Made by a program: the position numbers and the translations under genes. The notes under the pieces were generated by a model. That model searched no databases and had not been told where the DNA came from. It saw only the letters and a list, made by a program, of their open reading frames with translations. This document shows positions 1 to 5,310 of a stretch of 9,945 nucleotides of DNA, piece by piece. The DNA comes from UBA9410 sp036123585 (GTDB taxonomy: Bacteria > Actinomycetota > Acidimicrobiia > Acidimicrobiales > MedAcidi-G1), in NCBI GenBank assembly GCA_036123585.1, contig JAZADN010000051.1, positions 1 to 9,945 on the forward strand. Reading direction: 5' to 3'. Every line of letters begins with the position of its first letter. Position 1 is the first letter of the stretch.

Positions 1-68
1 ACCGGATCGATCCCTGTCGCCGAGTCCCGAGCCGGTGCGGCGCGGACCGCCCATGGGTCGACCCATGA
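1..68 (+). CDS. Possible C-terminal end of an upstream gene (partial)
   Basis: The frame beginning at base 3 is open from the window edge to a TGA at 66-68, giving about 21 residues that end in RPWVDP. The stop overlaps the ATG at 65 in an ATGA arrangement, which is common between co-translated genes. That is the only argument for it. The fragment is too short to assign a family, and a short open frame at an edge in GC-rich DNA can arise by chance. Confidence 0.3.
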   Translation, partial: RIDPCRRVPSRCGADRPWVDP

Positions 69-1135
69 GCAGTGTGGTGGTCACCGGCTCAGCCGGTGCG
101 GTGGGTCGGCGGGTGTGCGCCCGCTTGGCCGAACTCGGTCACGAGGTGGTGGGCCTAGACCGGCGTCTCGGCATGGACTCGGCGCCCGGGGTGGCCCTCC
201 GGGTGGTCGACCTAGCGGTCGCCGACCTGCGGGCCGAACTCGGTGGTGCGGAGGTGGTGGTGCACCTGGCCGCCGGAGTGACCGCGGGCGACGTAGGCGC
301 CGACACTGGGCACGACAGGCTTGCCCTGGTGGAGCGCCTGCTTTGGGCGGCCGACGCTGTCGGGGTGCGGCACTTGGTGATCCGCTCGTCAGCCATGGTC
401 TACGGAGCGTGGCCCGACAACCCGGTCCCACTCACCGAGGATGCGCCGGTCCGACCGTGTCCAGACTTCATGTTTGCCGTTCACCGGGCTCGGATGGAGG
501 AGATGGCCGCCACGTGGGCAGCGGCGGGCGACTCTCTCTCTGGTGGGGCCTGCGGTGGAGGATCCCGCGTGCTGACCGTGCTGCGGCCGGCGGTGACCGT
601 CGCCGAGGAGCGTCCCGGCGGCCTGGCCAGTGTGGTGGGGGCGGCGGCGTCCATCCGGAGTGACGAGGGCGAACCGCTTGGTCAGTTCCTGCACTCTGAC
701 GACCTGGCCGACGCTGTGGTCTGTGCTGTGCAGGCCTGTTACCACGGAGCGTTAAACGTGGCCCCCGACGGATGGATCGGTGTCGATGTCATGGCCGAGT
801 TGGGAGGTCCCGGCCCGCGGCTCCGGCTACCCGGCCGCTTGGCGCCAGTGGTGGGCCGTCTCCTGTGGATGACCGGGCTGTCGCCCGCACCTCCAGGCGT
901 GTTCCCCTACTCGGTGCACCCGTGGGTGGTGGCCAACGACCGGATTCGGGACCTCGGCTGGGAGCCACGGCACACCAACGAGGAGGCCTATGTGGCCGGG
1001 CACGAGCCGGGCGTGCTCGACACCATGGACGCACGGACCCGCCAGCGACTGTCGCTGGCTGCTGCCGGCCTGGCCGTTTTCGCCGCTGTCTGGCTGGTCG
1101 TCCGCCTGGTGCGGCGACTCCGCCGACTGGACTGA
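65..1135 (+). CDS. NAD(P)-binding epimerase/dehydratase-like protein (extended SDR fold) with C-terminal membrane anchor
   Basis: This 356-residue protein begins with a Rossmann strand and the glycine motif TGSAGAVG (residues 7-14), followed by an acidic-basic end of strand two (LDRR, 31-34) and VVHLAAG (65-71), all typical of NAD-dependent epimerases. SSAMVYG (108-114) matches the usual active-site strand. The expected catalytic YxxxK appears to be FAVHR (137-141), so both Tyr and Lys are replaced, and ordinary SDR chemistry is doubtful. Residues about 329-347 form a hydrophobic helix followed by a run of arginines, which suggests a C-terminal membrane anchor with the enzyme domain in the cytoplasm. 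The ATG at 65 is preferred because the glycine motif follows at the usual distance and because of the ATGA overlap with a possible upstream gene. GTG 35 and ATG 53 are in-frame alternatives. The substrate is unknown; nucleotide sugars or steroid-like compounds are possibilities. Confidence 0.85.
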   Translation: MSSVVVTGSAGAVGRRVCARLAELGHEVVGLDRRLGMDSAPGVALRVVDLAVADLRAELGGAEVVVHLAAGVTAGDVGADTGHDRLALVERLLWAADAVGVRHLVIRSSAMVYGAWPDNPVPLTEDAPVRPCPDFMFAVHRARMEEMAATWAAAGDSLSGGACGGGSRVLTVLRPAVTVAEERPGGLASVVGAAASIRSDEGEPLGQFLHSDDLADAVVCAVQACYHGALNVAPDGWIGVDVMAELGGPGPRLRLPGRLAPVVGRLLWMTGLSPAPPGVFPYSVHPWVVANDRIRDLGWEPRHTNEEAYVAGHEPGVLDTMDARTRQRLSLAAAGLAVFAAVWLVVRLVRRLRRLD

Positions 1136-1181
1136 CCTCGACGACCTCCAACGCGGCACTTCCGGGACCGACACATGGCCG

Positions 1182-1187
1182 TACGAT
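1182..1187 (+). promoter_or_regulatory. Putative -10 element for a leaderless moaE transcript
   Basis: TACGAT fits the actinobacterial TANNNT -10 consensus. Seven bases separate it from the ATG at 1195, so transcription would start on or next to the start codon. There is no Shine-Dalgarno sequence before 1195, and no clear -35 hexamer. The same arrangement recurs at four other starts in this window. Confidence 0.55.
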
Positions 1188-1194
1188 GCGCCAG

Positions 1195-1713
1195 ATGGAC
1201 GTGGATCCGGGCGCCGACACCTGGCTGGGGCTGACCGCCGACCCGCTGCCGGTCGATGAGGTCACCCGGTGGGCGGGCCGTCCGGACTGCGGGGCGGTAG
1301 TCGTATTCAGTGGGAATGCCCGAGACCATGCCACTGGCCGTCCGGGGGTCACCGAGTTGGCGTACGAGGCTTACGCGACCCATGTGGTGCCCCGCCTAGA
1401 GCGTCTGGCCGACGAGGCTCGTCGACGCTGGCCCGACTTGGGGCGGGTGGCGCTCGTTCATCGGACCGGCTCGTTGGCCATTGGCGAGTCGGCCGTGGTG
1501 GTCGCCGTGTCGTCGCCCCACCGGGACGTGGCGTTTGAGGCGGCTAGGTGGTGTATCGACACCCTGAAGGCCACAGTGCCGATCTGGAAGCGTGAGGCCT
1601 GGGACGGCGGCGAGAGCTGGGGTGTCGATGCCCAGCACGTGGTCGACGTGCCCGGGCCGGCTCCCGGGGAGGAACTATCCACCGCGGGTCCGGACGGCGG
1701 GGCCGCCCGGTGA
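1195..1713 (+). CDS. moaE: Molybdopterin synthase catalytic (large) subunit MoaE
   Basis: MoaE pairs with the thiocarboxylated small subunit MoaD to insert the dithiolene sulfurs into cyclic pyranopterin monophosphate, giving molybdopterin. The 172-residue product has the family landmarks in order: GAVVVFSGNARD with its conserved Arg43, ELAYEAY, VHRTG (His89-Arg90), the VVVAVSSPHR strand, and LKATVPIWKRE, whose Lys125 and Lys132 match the two active-site lysines (119 and 126) of the E. coli enzyme. The protein is slightly longer than the usual 150 or so residues because of a low-complexity acidic/Gly-Ala tail. I start at ATG 1195, seven bases after a TANNNT hexamer. The in-frame ATG at 1186 overlaps that hexamer and would add three residues. 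No moaD or other cofactor gene is in view. The stop overlaps the next start (GTGA), so the downstream membrane protein and mreB are probably co-transcribed. Confidence 0.93.
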   Translation: MDVDPGADTWLGLTADPLPVDEVTRWAGRPDCGAVVVFSGNARDHATGRPGVTELAYEAYATHVVPRLERLADEARRRWPDLGRVALVHRTGSLAIGESAVVVAVSSPHRDVAFEAARWCIDTLKATVPIWKREAWDGGESWGVDAQHVVDVPGPAPGEELSTAGPDGGAAR

Positions 1714-1964
1714 ACCCGTCGGTGCTGTTCCTGCTGGGGGCAGCTGGCCTCGCCGTTGTGCTCTCGGCCGTGGTGTGGCTACTCAGCCGTCCCCGCAAGC
1801 CGGTAGAGGACCCGAACCAGTTGCGCCAGAACCTGAGGGTGCTGCGTCAGCGCGCCCCCGGTGCTCCGCGGCCGGTGTACCGGGAGGACCGGATACGTGT
1901 ATTGGGCGACGAGGATCTGAGCCACGGGGATCCGGCCGCTGGCGACCAGGAGCGGCCGGTCTGA
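1710..1964 (+). CDS. Small single-pass membrane protein between moaE and mreB
   Basis: This 84-residue protein has one N-terminal hydrophobic helix (about residues 5-25) followed by SRPRKP, then a polar, charged C-terminal part containing LRQNLRVLRQR (38-48). The positive residues after the helix suggest that the C-terminal part faces the cytoplasm. The GTG start overlaps the moaE stop by four bases, and the stop lies one base before the mreB start, so its translation is likely coupled on both sides. No good Shine-Dalgarno lies close to the start, consistent with coupling. I do not recognise the family. Its position and topology would suit a membrane tether or partner for MreB, but that is only inferred from neighbourhood. 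Confidence 0.8.
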   Translation: MNPSVLFLLGAAGLAVVLSAVVWLLSRPRKPVEDPNQLRQNLRVLRQRAPGAPRPVYREDRIRVLGDEDLSHGDPAAGDQERPV

Positions 1965-1965
1965 C

Positions 1966-2970
1966 GTGGCACGTGACCTGGCCATAGACCTAGGGACGGC
2001 AAACACCCTGGTGTACGCCCGCGGCGAGGGGGTGGTGCTGGCTGAACCGTCGGTGATCGCCATCAACGAGCGGTCCGGCGAGGTACTGGCCATGGGCGAC
2101 GAGGCGTGGCACATGATCGGGAGGACCCCGGAGCACGTGGTGGCCAAGCGGCCGCTCCGCAAGGGGGCCATTACCGACTTCGAGGTCACGCAACGGATGG
2201 TGCGCTTACTGTTGGAACGGGTCGGGGTGAGCCGGTTCAACCGGCCAAAGGTGTTGGTGTGCGTCCCTTCGGCTATCACCCCGGTGGAGCGTCGGGCGGT
2301 TACCGAGGCGGCCAAGCGGGCTGGCGCGTCCGACGCCCAGCTGATCGAGCAGCCGGTGGCGGCGGCCATCGGGGCCCATCTGCCCATTTCCGAACCGGTG
2401 GGGAACATGGTGGTGGACATCGGCGGCGGGACGTCCGAGACGGCGCTGATCTCCTTGGGCGGCGTGGTGGCCTTAGAGGCGGTGCGGGTCGGGTCGTTTG
2501 ACATCGATGCCGCCATCCAGGCCTACGTGCGCCGCGAGTACGGCCTGGCAATCGGGGAACGCACCGCTGAGGAGATCAAGTGGACGATCGGCTCCGCTGC
2601 ACCGACGCCCGACGAGGGCCGAGCCGAGGTGCGGGGGCGGGAGTTGATGAGTGGCCTGCCCAAGACGGTTGTCCTGACGCCGGCCGAGATCCGTTCGGCC
2701 ATCGAGGAACCGGTGTCGGCCATCGTGGAGTCGGTGCTGGAGTGCCTCGCTCAGGCGCCGCCTGAACTAGCTCAGGACTTGCTGACCCACGGGATTTGCC
2801 TGGTGGGTGGGGGGAGCCTGTTGCGGGGCCTCGACCTCCGGCTTACCGAGGAGGCCGGCGTTCCGGTGGTGCATGTGCCTACGCCGATGGAGTGCGTGGT
2901 CATGGGGGCCGGACACTGCATCGAGTCCTTCCAGGCCATGCGGATGATGTTCATGGAGGGGCGCGACTAG
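1966..2970 (+). CDS. mreB: Rod-shape determining protein MreB (bacterial actin homologue)
   Basis: MreB is an ATP-dependent, membrane-associated actin homologue that guides lateral wall synthesis. The 334-residue product has normal family length and the actin-fold motifs: phosphate-1 loop IDLGTANT (7-14), CVPSAITPVERRA (99-111), IEQPVAAAIGA (127-137), phosphate-2 loop VDIGGGTSE (150-158) and the adenosine motif CLVGGGSLLRGLD (278-290). The C-terminal section CVVMGAGHCIE (310-320) also fits. The GTG start at 1966 places the usual MARDLAIDLG at the N terminus. An AGGAG at 1948-1952 lies 13 bases upstream, rather far, and coupling to the preceding gene one base away may matter more. No mreC, mreD, pbp2 or rodA follows; the next gene converges from the other strand after 26 bases. 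An Mbl- or MreBH-type paralogue cannot be told apart by eye. Confidence 0.95.
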   Translation: MARDLAIDLGTANTLVYARGEGVVLAEPSVIAINERSGEVLAMGDEAWHMIGRTPEHVVAKRPLRKGAITDFEVTQRMVRLLLERVGVSRFNRPKVLVCVPSAITPVERRAVTEAAKRAGASDAQLIEQPVAAAIGAHLPISEPVGNMVVDIGGGTSETALISLGGVVALEAVRVGSFDIDAAIQAYVRREYGLAIGERTAEEIKWTIGSAAPTPDEGRAEVRGRELMSGLPKTVVLTPAEIRSAIEEPVSAIVESVLECLAQAPPELAQDLLTHGICLVGGGSLLRGLDLRLTEEAGVPVVHVPTPMECVVMGAGHCIESFQAMRMMFMEGRD

Positions 2971-2996
2971 GGCAGGAGGCCCATCCCCCTTGCGAC

Positions 2997-3698
2997 TCAA
3001 TCCTTAGCGGGAGCCTCGATGCCAAGCAGGTCCTCTGCAGCTTGGCGGACTTGCCAGTCGCGATCTTTGAGGGCGGCAACGAGGGCCGCCTCTACTTCGG
3101 GCCCCTCGAAGGCGGCGAGGGCCAGCACAGCCCGCCGTCGGATGGAGGCCCGCTCGGCAAGCCCGCCCAAGACGGCGTCCCGCCCGCCACCGTGGCCGAG
3201 CGCCCCTAGCGCGGCGACCGCTGACTCCCGGCACATCGGGTCGTCATGGCCGGTGGCCACCGCAACCACGGGGGCTACCAGGCCATCGGCTAAGTCCGGA
3301 TGCTCACCTGCCGTCCAGCACGCCACCTCGACCACGGAACCGTCCGGATCCTGGAGAAGTTCCGGGAGGGCTTCGGCGGCCACGTTCGGGCGAGGTTCGC
3401 CGGTGCTGCCTAGGACCTCCAGAGCGCGGCGTCGAACCGCTGGGTCGGAATCGGTGAGGGCGTGGGCTAGCTCGTCGTCAGTGAGGGTTCCGATCCGTTC
3501 GAGGGCGCCGACGGCGGCCGCCCGTACAACGGCCTCGGGGTCGGCCAGGAGCCCGCGGGCGGTGGCTTCTTCGTCGTGGTGTCCGGCGAGGACGGCCCGG
3601 CGTCGGCGTTGGGCGACCTCCTGGTTGGGTGCCGCTCCGTAATGGACGTGGCGGCCCGGGCCAGTGTCCTGCCCCGCATCAGGCCCAGTCTCATCCAT
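2997..3698 (-). CDS. HEAT-repeat protein
   Basis: After a 40-residue polar N terminus, this 233-residue protein consists of about six helical repeats (about 43-70, 73-98, 107-132, 139-168, 173-198, 200-227). The recurring pattern is a DP or DRD turn followed by VVRxxAxxAL, for example DPEAVVRAAAVGALERIG and DRDWQVRQAAEDLLG. This is the HEAT/PBS-lyase type of repeat, which makes curved scaffolds for protein-protein contacts. There is no signal peptide or membrane segment, so it is probably cytoplasmic. I see no catalytic motif. The gene starts 29 bases after the stop of the 91-residue membrane protein on the same strand and is likely co-transcribed with it. It ends 26 bases from the convergent mreB stop. 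The protein partner is not identifiable from sequence. Confidence 0.85.
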   Translation of the reverse strand: MDETGPDAGQDTGPGRHVHYGAAPNQEVAQRRRRAVLAGHHDEEATARGLLADPEAVVRAAAVGALERIGTLTDDELAHALTDSDPAVRRRALEVLGSTGEPRPNVAAEALPELLQDPDGSVVEVACWTAGEHPDLADGLVAPVVAVATGHDDPMCRESAVAALGALGHGGGRDAVLGGLAERASIRRRAVLALAAFEGPEVEAALVAALKDRDWQVRQAAEDLLGIEAPAKD

Positions 3699-3727
3699 TC
3701 ACGCGGCGCCCATTGGATGGTTGGCGC

Positions 3728-4003
3728 TCAGCCGATCGCCTGCTCGACGAGAAAGCCCGACAGGAAGATGGTGACACCGACCACTGTGGCCAGAGCGACG
3801 CCGCCGCCGACCACGAACACGGCCAGTAGCACCGCAGCCCGGAACCGGTGCCACCAGCGGATGCGAGCCTTTCGGCCGGTGACCACTCGGCGGGGTGGGT
3901 GGAACCAGACGCCGCAGCGGGCCACTGGGCTCCACGGCTGGTCGATGGCGTACTCGAGATCGCCGGCCGGCGGCATGGTGTTGCGGGGAGTCCGGCGGGT
4001 CAC
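3728..4003 (-). CDS. Small membrane protein of unknown function
   Basis: The 91-residue product has a polar N-terminal half containing YAIDQPWSP (18-26) and WFHPPRR (33-39), a very basic stretch GRKARIRWWHRFR (43-55), and then one long hydrophobic segment (about 56-86). The positive-inside rule puts the N terminus in the cytoplasm. I choose the GTG at 4003 because GGGAG lies six bases upstream (4014-4010). The frame is open further upstream to 4144, but that part reads as low-complexity sequence and is probably not translated in this frame. An ATG at 3976 is a shorter alternative without a ribosome site. The start overlaps the stop of a possible 48-residue ORF by four bases, and the HEAT gene follows after 29 bases. 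I do not recognise the family. Confidence 0.7.
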   Translation of the reverse strand: MTRRTPRNTMPPAGDLEYAIDQPWSPVARCGVWFHPPRRVVTGRKARIRWWHRFRAAVLLAVFVVGGGVALATVVGVTIFLSGFLVEQAIG

Positions 4004-4146
4004 CGGGCTCTCCCGGACGTCGATCCGGTCCGGACCGTGGCAGGCTGGCGGATCCTTTCGAGGCGTTCCACGGGACCGCCACCCTCCAGGTAGACATTCT
4101 CCAGGAACAGGAGCGAGACCATCACTCCGGACGACGTCCAGCACAT
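4000..4146 (-). CDS. Possible 48-residue small ORF, first of the minus-strand run
   Basis: From an ATG at 4146 this frame encodes 48 residues ending in a TGA at 4002-4000, which overlaps the GTG of the next gene in a GTGA arrangement. The sequence includes VSLLFLENVYLEGGG (10-24) and VERLERIRQPA (26-36). Of the 47 codons after the start, 38 end in G or C, like the accepted genes nearby. A TAGGTT hexamer lies seven bases before the ATG, the same leaderless layout seen at other starts here. No family is recognised. It might be a real small protein, a translated leader that couples to the membrane-protein gene, or simply untranslated 5' sequence. The frame is also open upstream to 4263, but that overlaps the divergent peptidase gene and is not supported. 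Confidence 0.4.
   Translation of the reverse strand: MCWTSSGVMVSLLFLENVYLEGGGPVERLERIRQPATVRTGSTSGRAR
4008..4014 (-). promoter_or_regulatory. Ribosome binding site deciding the start at 4003 (minus)
   Basis: On the minus strand, GGGAGAG runs from 4014 to 4008. Its GGGAG core lies six bases before the GTG at 4003. It favours that start over the longer open frame and over the ATG at 3976. Confidence 0.55.
4026..4037. repeat. 12-base perfect palindrome
   Basis: CGGTCCGGACCG reads the same on both strands. It lies in the 141-base stretch (4004-4144) between the minus-strand membrane protein and the divergent peptidase, upstream of both, and inside the possible 48-residue ORF. It could be an operator, but in DNA this GC-rich a palindrome of this kind may be chance. 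Confidence 0.3.
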
Positions 4147-4153
4147 GGAGGAG
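4147..4153 (+). promoter_or_regulatory. Ribosome binding site deciding the peptidase start
   Basis: GGAGGAG lies nine bases before the GTG at 4163 and is the strongest Shine-Dalgarno in the window. It directly follows, and would be useless to, the in-frame ATG at 4145, so it argues for the GTG start. Confidence 0.6.
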
Positions 4154-4159
4154 AACCTA
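4154..4159 (-). promoter_or_regulatory. Putative -10 element for the minus-strand small-protein/HEAT run
   Basis: On the minus strand, TAGGTT runs from 4159 to 4154 and is followed by seven bases and the ATG at 4146, the leaderless layout. It lies inside the translation start region of the divergent peptidase gene. No convincing -35 hexamer is seen. Confidence 0.4.
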
Positions 4160-4162
4160 CCT

Positions 4163-5227
4163 GTGGCTGACCCGGCGACTTCGGCGCCGGGCGAGCTCCG
4201 GGCCGCGCGAGTCCTGACCGGCCTGCTGGTGTTGCTGATGGTGGCTGCGGTTTTGACTGCCACCTTCGTGCGTGTCCCCTACTTCGTTTTCCGTCCGGGG
4301 TCGGTGCAACCCCTGAGCGACCGAGTCAACGTGGTGGTCGGCGACATGTTTGAACCGACTGGTGAGATCCACTACACCACAGTTCGCCAGGACAGCACGG
4401 TGAACGGCTGGGAGTGGTTGGAGGCCCGCCTGCGGCCGTCGCTGGCTCTTGTCGACGAGGACCTCGTGCTCGGCGGGCGGACTCGTGACGAGAACCGCAG
4501 TTTCAACTTTCAGTTGATGCGGGTCTCGAAGTCCACCGCGGTGGCTGTTGCTCTCCGGTACCTCGGCATTGATGCGATCCGGGCCACCGGGGTGGGGATG
4601 GCTGAAGTGTTGGGTCCGTCGGAGGGGGTCTTGACCACTGACGACGTGATCCTGTCGATGGACGGTGTGCAGGTGTTCGAGGCCATGGACCTCGTTGTGG
4701 TGGTGCGGGACCGTGCCCCGGGAGAAGTGCTGGAACTAGTCGTCGAGCCAGTGGGCGGTGGTGAGGCGCGGACGGTGCTGCTGACGCTGGGGGCCCGGGA
4801 CGACGATCCGACAATCGGGTTCATGGGCATCGTCCCCCAGACGCGGTGGGAGGACGTCGAGGATCTGCCCATCGATGTCAAGGTCAACACCGGCCGGGTG
4901 GGCGGGAACTCGGCCGGCCTGGCCCTGACATTGTCGATCCTCGACCTGATCACGCCGGGAGAGCTGACTGGGGGGCTGCAGGTGGCCACCACCGGCACCA
5001 TTGATCTGGGTGGGATGGTCGGCCCGGTCGGCGGTGTGGCCCAGAAGGCGGTGGCAGCCCGCGAGGGCGGGATCGACCTGTTCCTAGTGCCCGAGACCGA
5101 ATTTGAGGTGGCCCGCCGCCACGCCGGGGACATGGTCGTCGAGCCGGTCGCCACTCTGCAGGACGCCCTCGACGCCATGGAGCGCCACGGCGGCCAGACC
5201 CGGGACCTTCTGATCCCTGATCGGTGA
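4163..5227 (+). CDS. Membrane-anchored PDZ-domain serine peptidase, Lon-type (S16, YlbL-like)
   Basis: The 354-residue protein has an N-terminal membrane segment (about 17-37), an extracytoplasmic domain, a PDZ domain (about 122-210, with GPSEGVLTTDDVILSMDG) and a C-terminal Lon-protease domain (about 225-340). The Ser-Lys catalytic dyad is visible: Ser250 in GGNSAGLAL and Lys295 in GVAQKAVAAR, 45 residues apart as usual in this family. It probably cleaves envelope or secreted substrates; B. subtilis YlbL is the best-known relative. I start at GTG 4163 because GGAGGAG lies nine bases upstream. ATG 4145 is an in-frame alternative giving 360 residues. The UPF0182 gene follows on the same strand after 83 bases, an order I recall for Rv3194c-Rv3193c in M. 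tuberculosis. A plus-strand promoter should lie between 4004 and 4145, but I could not pick out its hexamers. Confidence 0.9.
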   Translation: MADPATSAPGELRAARVLTGLLVLLMVAAVLTATFVRVPYFVFRPGSVQPLSDRVNVVVGDMFEPTGEIHYTTVRQDSTVNGWEWLEARLRPSLALVDEDLVLGGRTRDENRSFNFQLMRVSKSTAVAVALRYLGIDAIRATGVGMAEVLGPSEGVLTTDDVILSMDGVQVFEAMDLVVVVRDRAPGEVLELVVEPVGGGEARTVLLTLGARDDDPTIGFMGIVPQTRWEDVEDLPIDVKVNTGRVGGNSAGLALTLSILDLITPGELTGGLQVATTGTIDLGGMVGPVGGVAQKAVAAREGGIDLFLVPETEFEVARRHAGDMVVEPVATLQDALDAMERHGGQTRDLLIPDR

Positions 5228-5297
5228 CACTGGGCCGTCTGGAGATGCTCAATTGAACGGACGACCGGGACCTGCTGGGTCGGCCACGCCCGCACCG

Positions 5298-5303
5298 TAG
5301 GCT
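5298..5303 (+). promoter_or_regulatory. Putative -10 element for a leaderless UPF0182 transcript
   Basis: TAGGCT lies seven bases before the ATG at 5311, and no Shine-Dalgarno precedes that ATG. The UPF0182 gene therefore probably has its own promoter in addition to any read-through from the peptidase gene. Upstream, an AT-rich 8-base palindrome, TCAATTGA (5249-5256), stands out in GC-rich DNA and might bind a regulator. No -35 hexamer is obvious at the expected distance. Confidence 0.5.
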
Positions 5304-5310
5304 TCGCGTC

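Noticed and set aside
772..1194. Upstream extension of the moaE frame
   Set aside because: It overlaps the epimerase-like gene, reads as Arg/Pro-rich sequence, and MoaE homology begins only after 1195.
2970..2990. Possible terminator between mreB and the HEAT gene
   Set aside because: Only a four-pair GGGC/GCCC stem (2970-2973 with 2979-2982, five-base loop) can be drawn, with no T-run on either strand.
3576..4217. 213-codon plus-strand open frame opposite the HEAT and small membrane genes
   Set aside because: The translation is Arg/Ser/Thr-rich without recognisable domains, and the opposite strand carries a clear repeat protein and a membrane segment.
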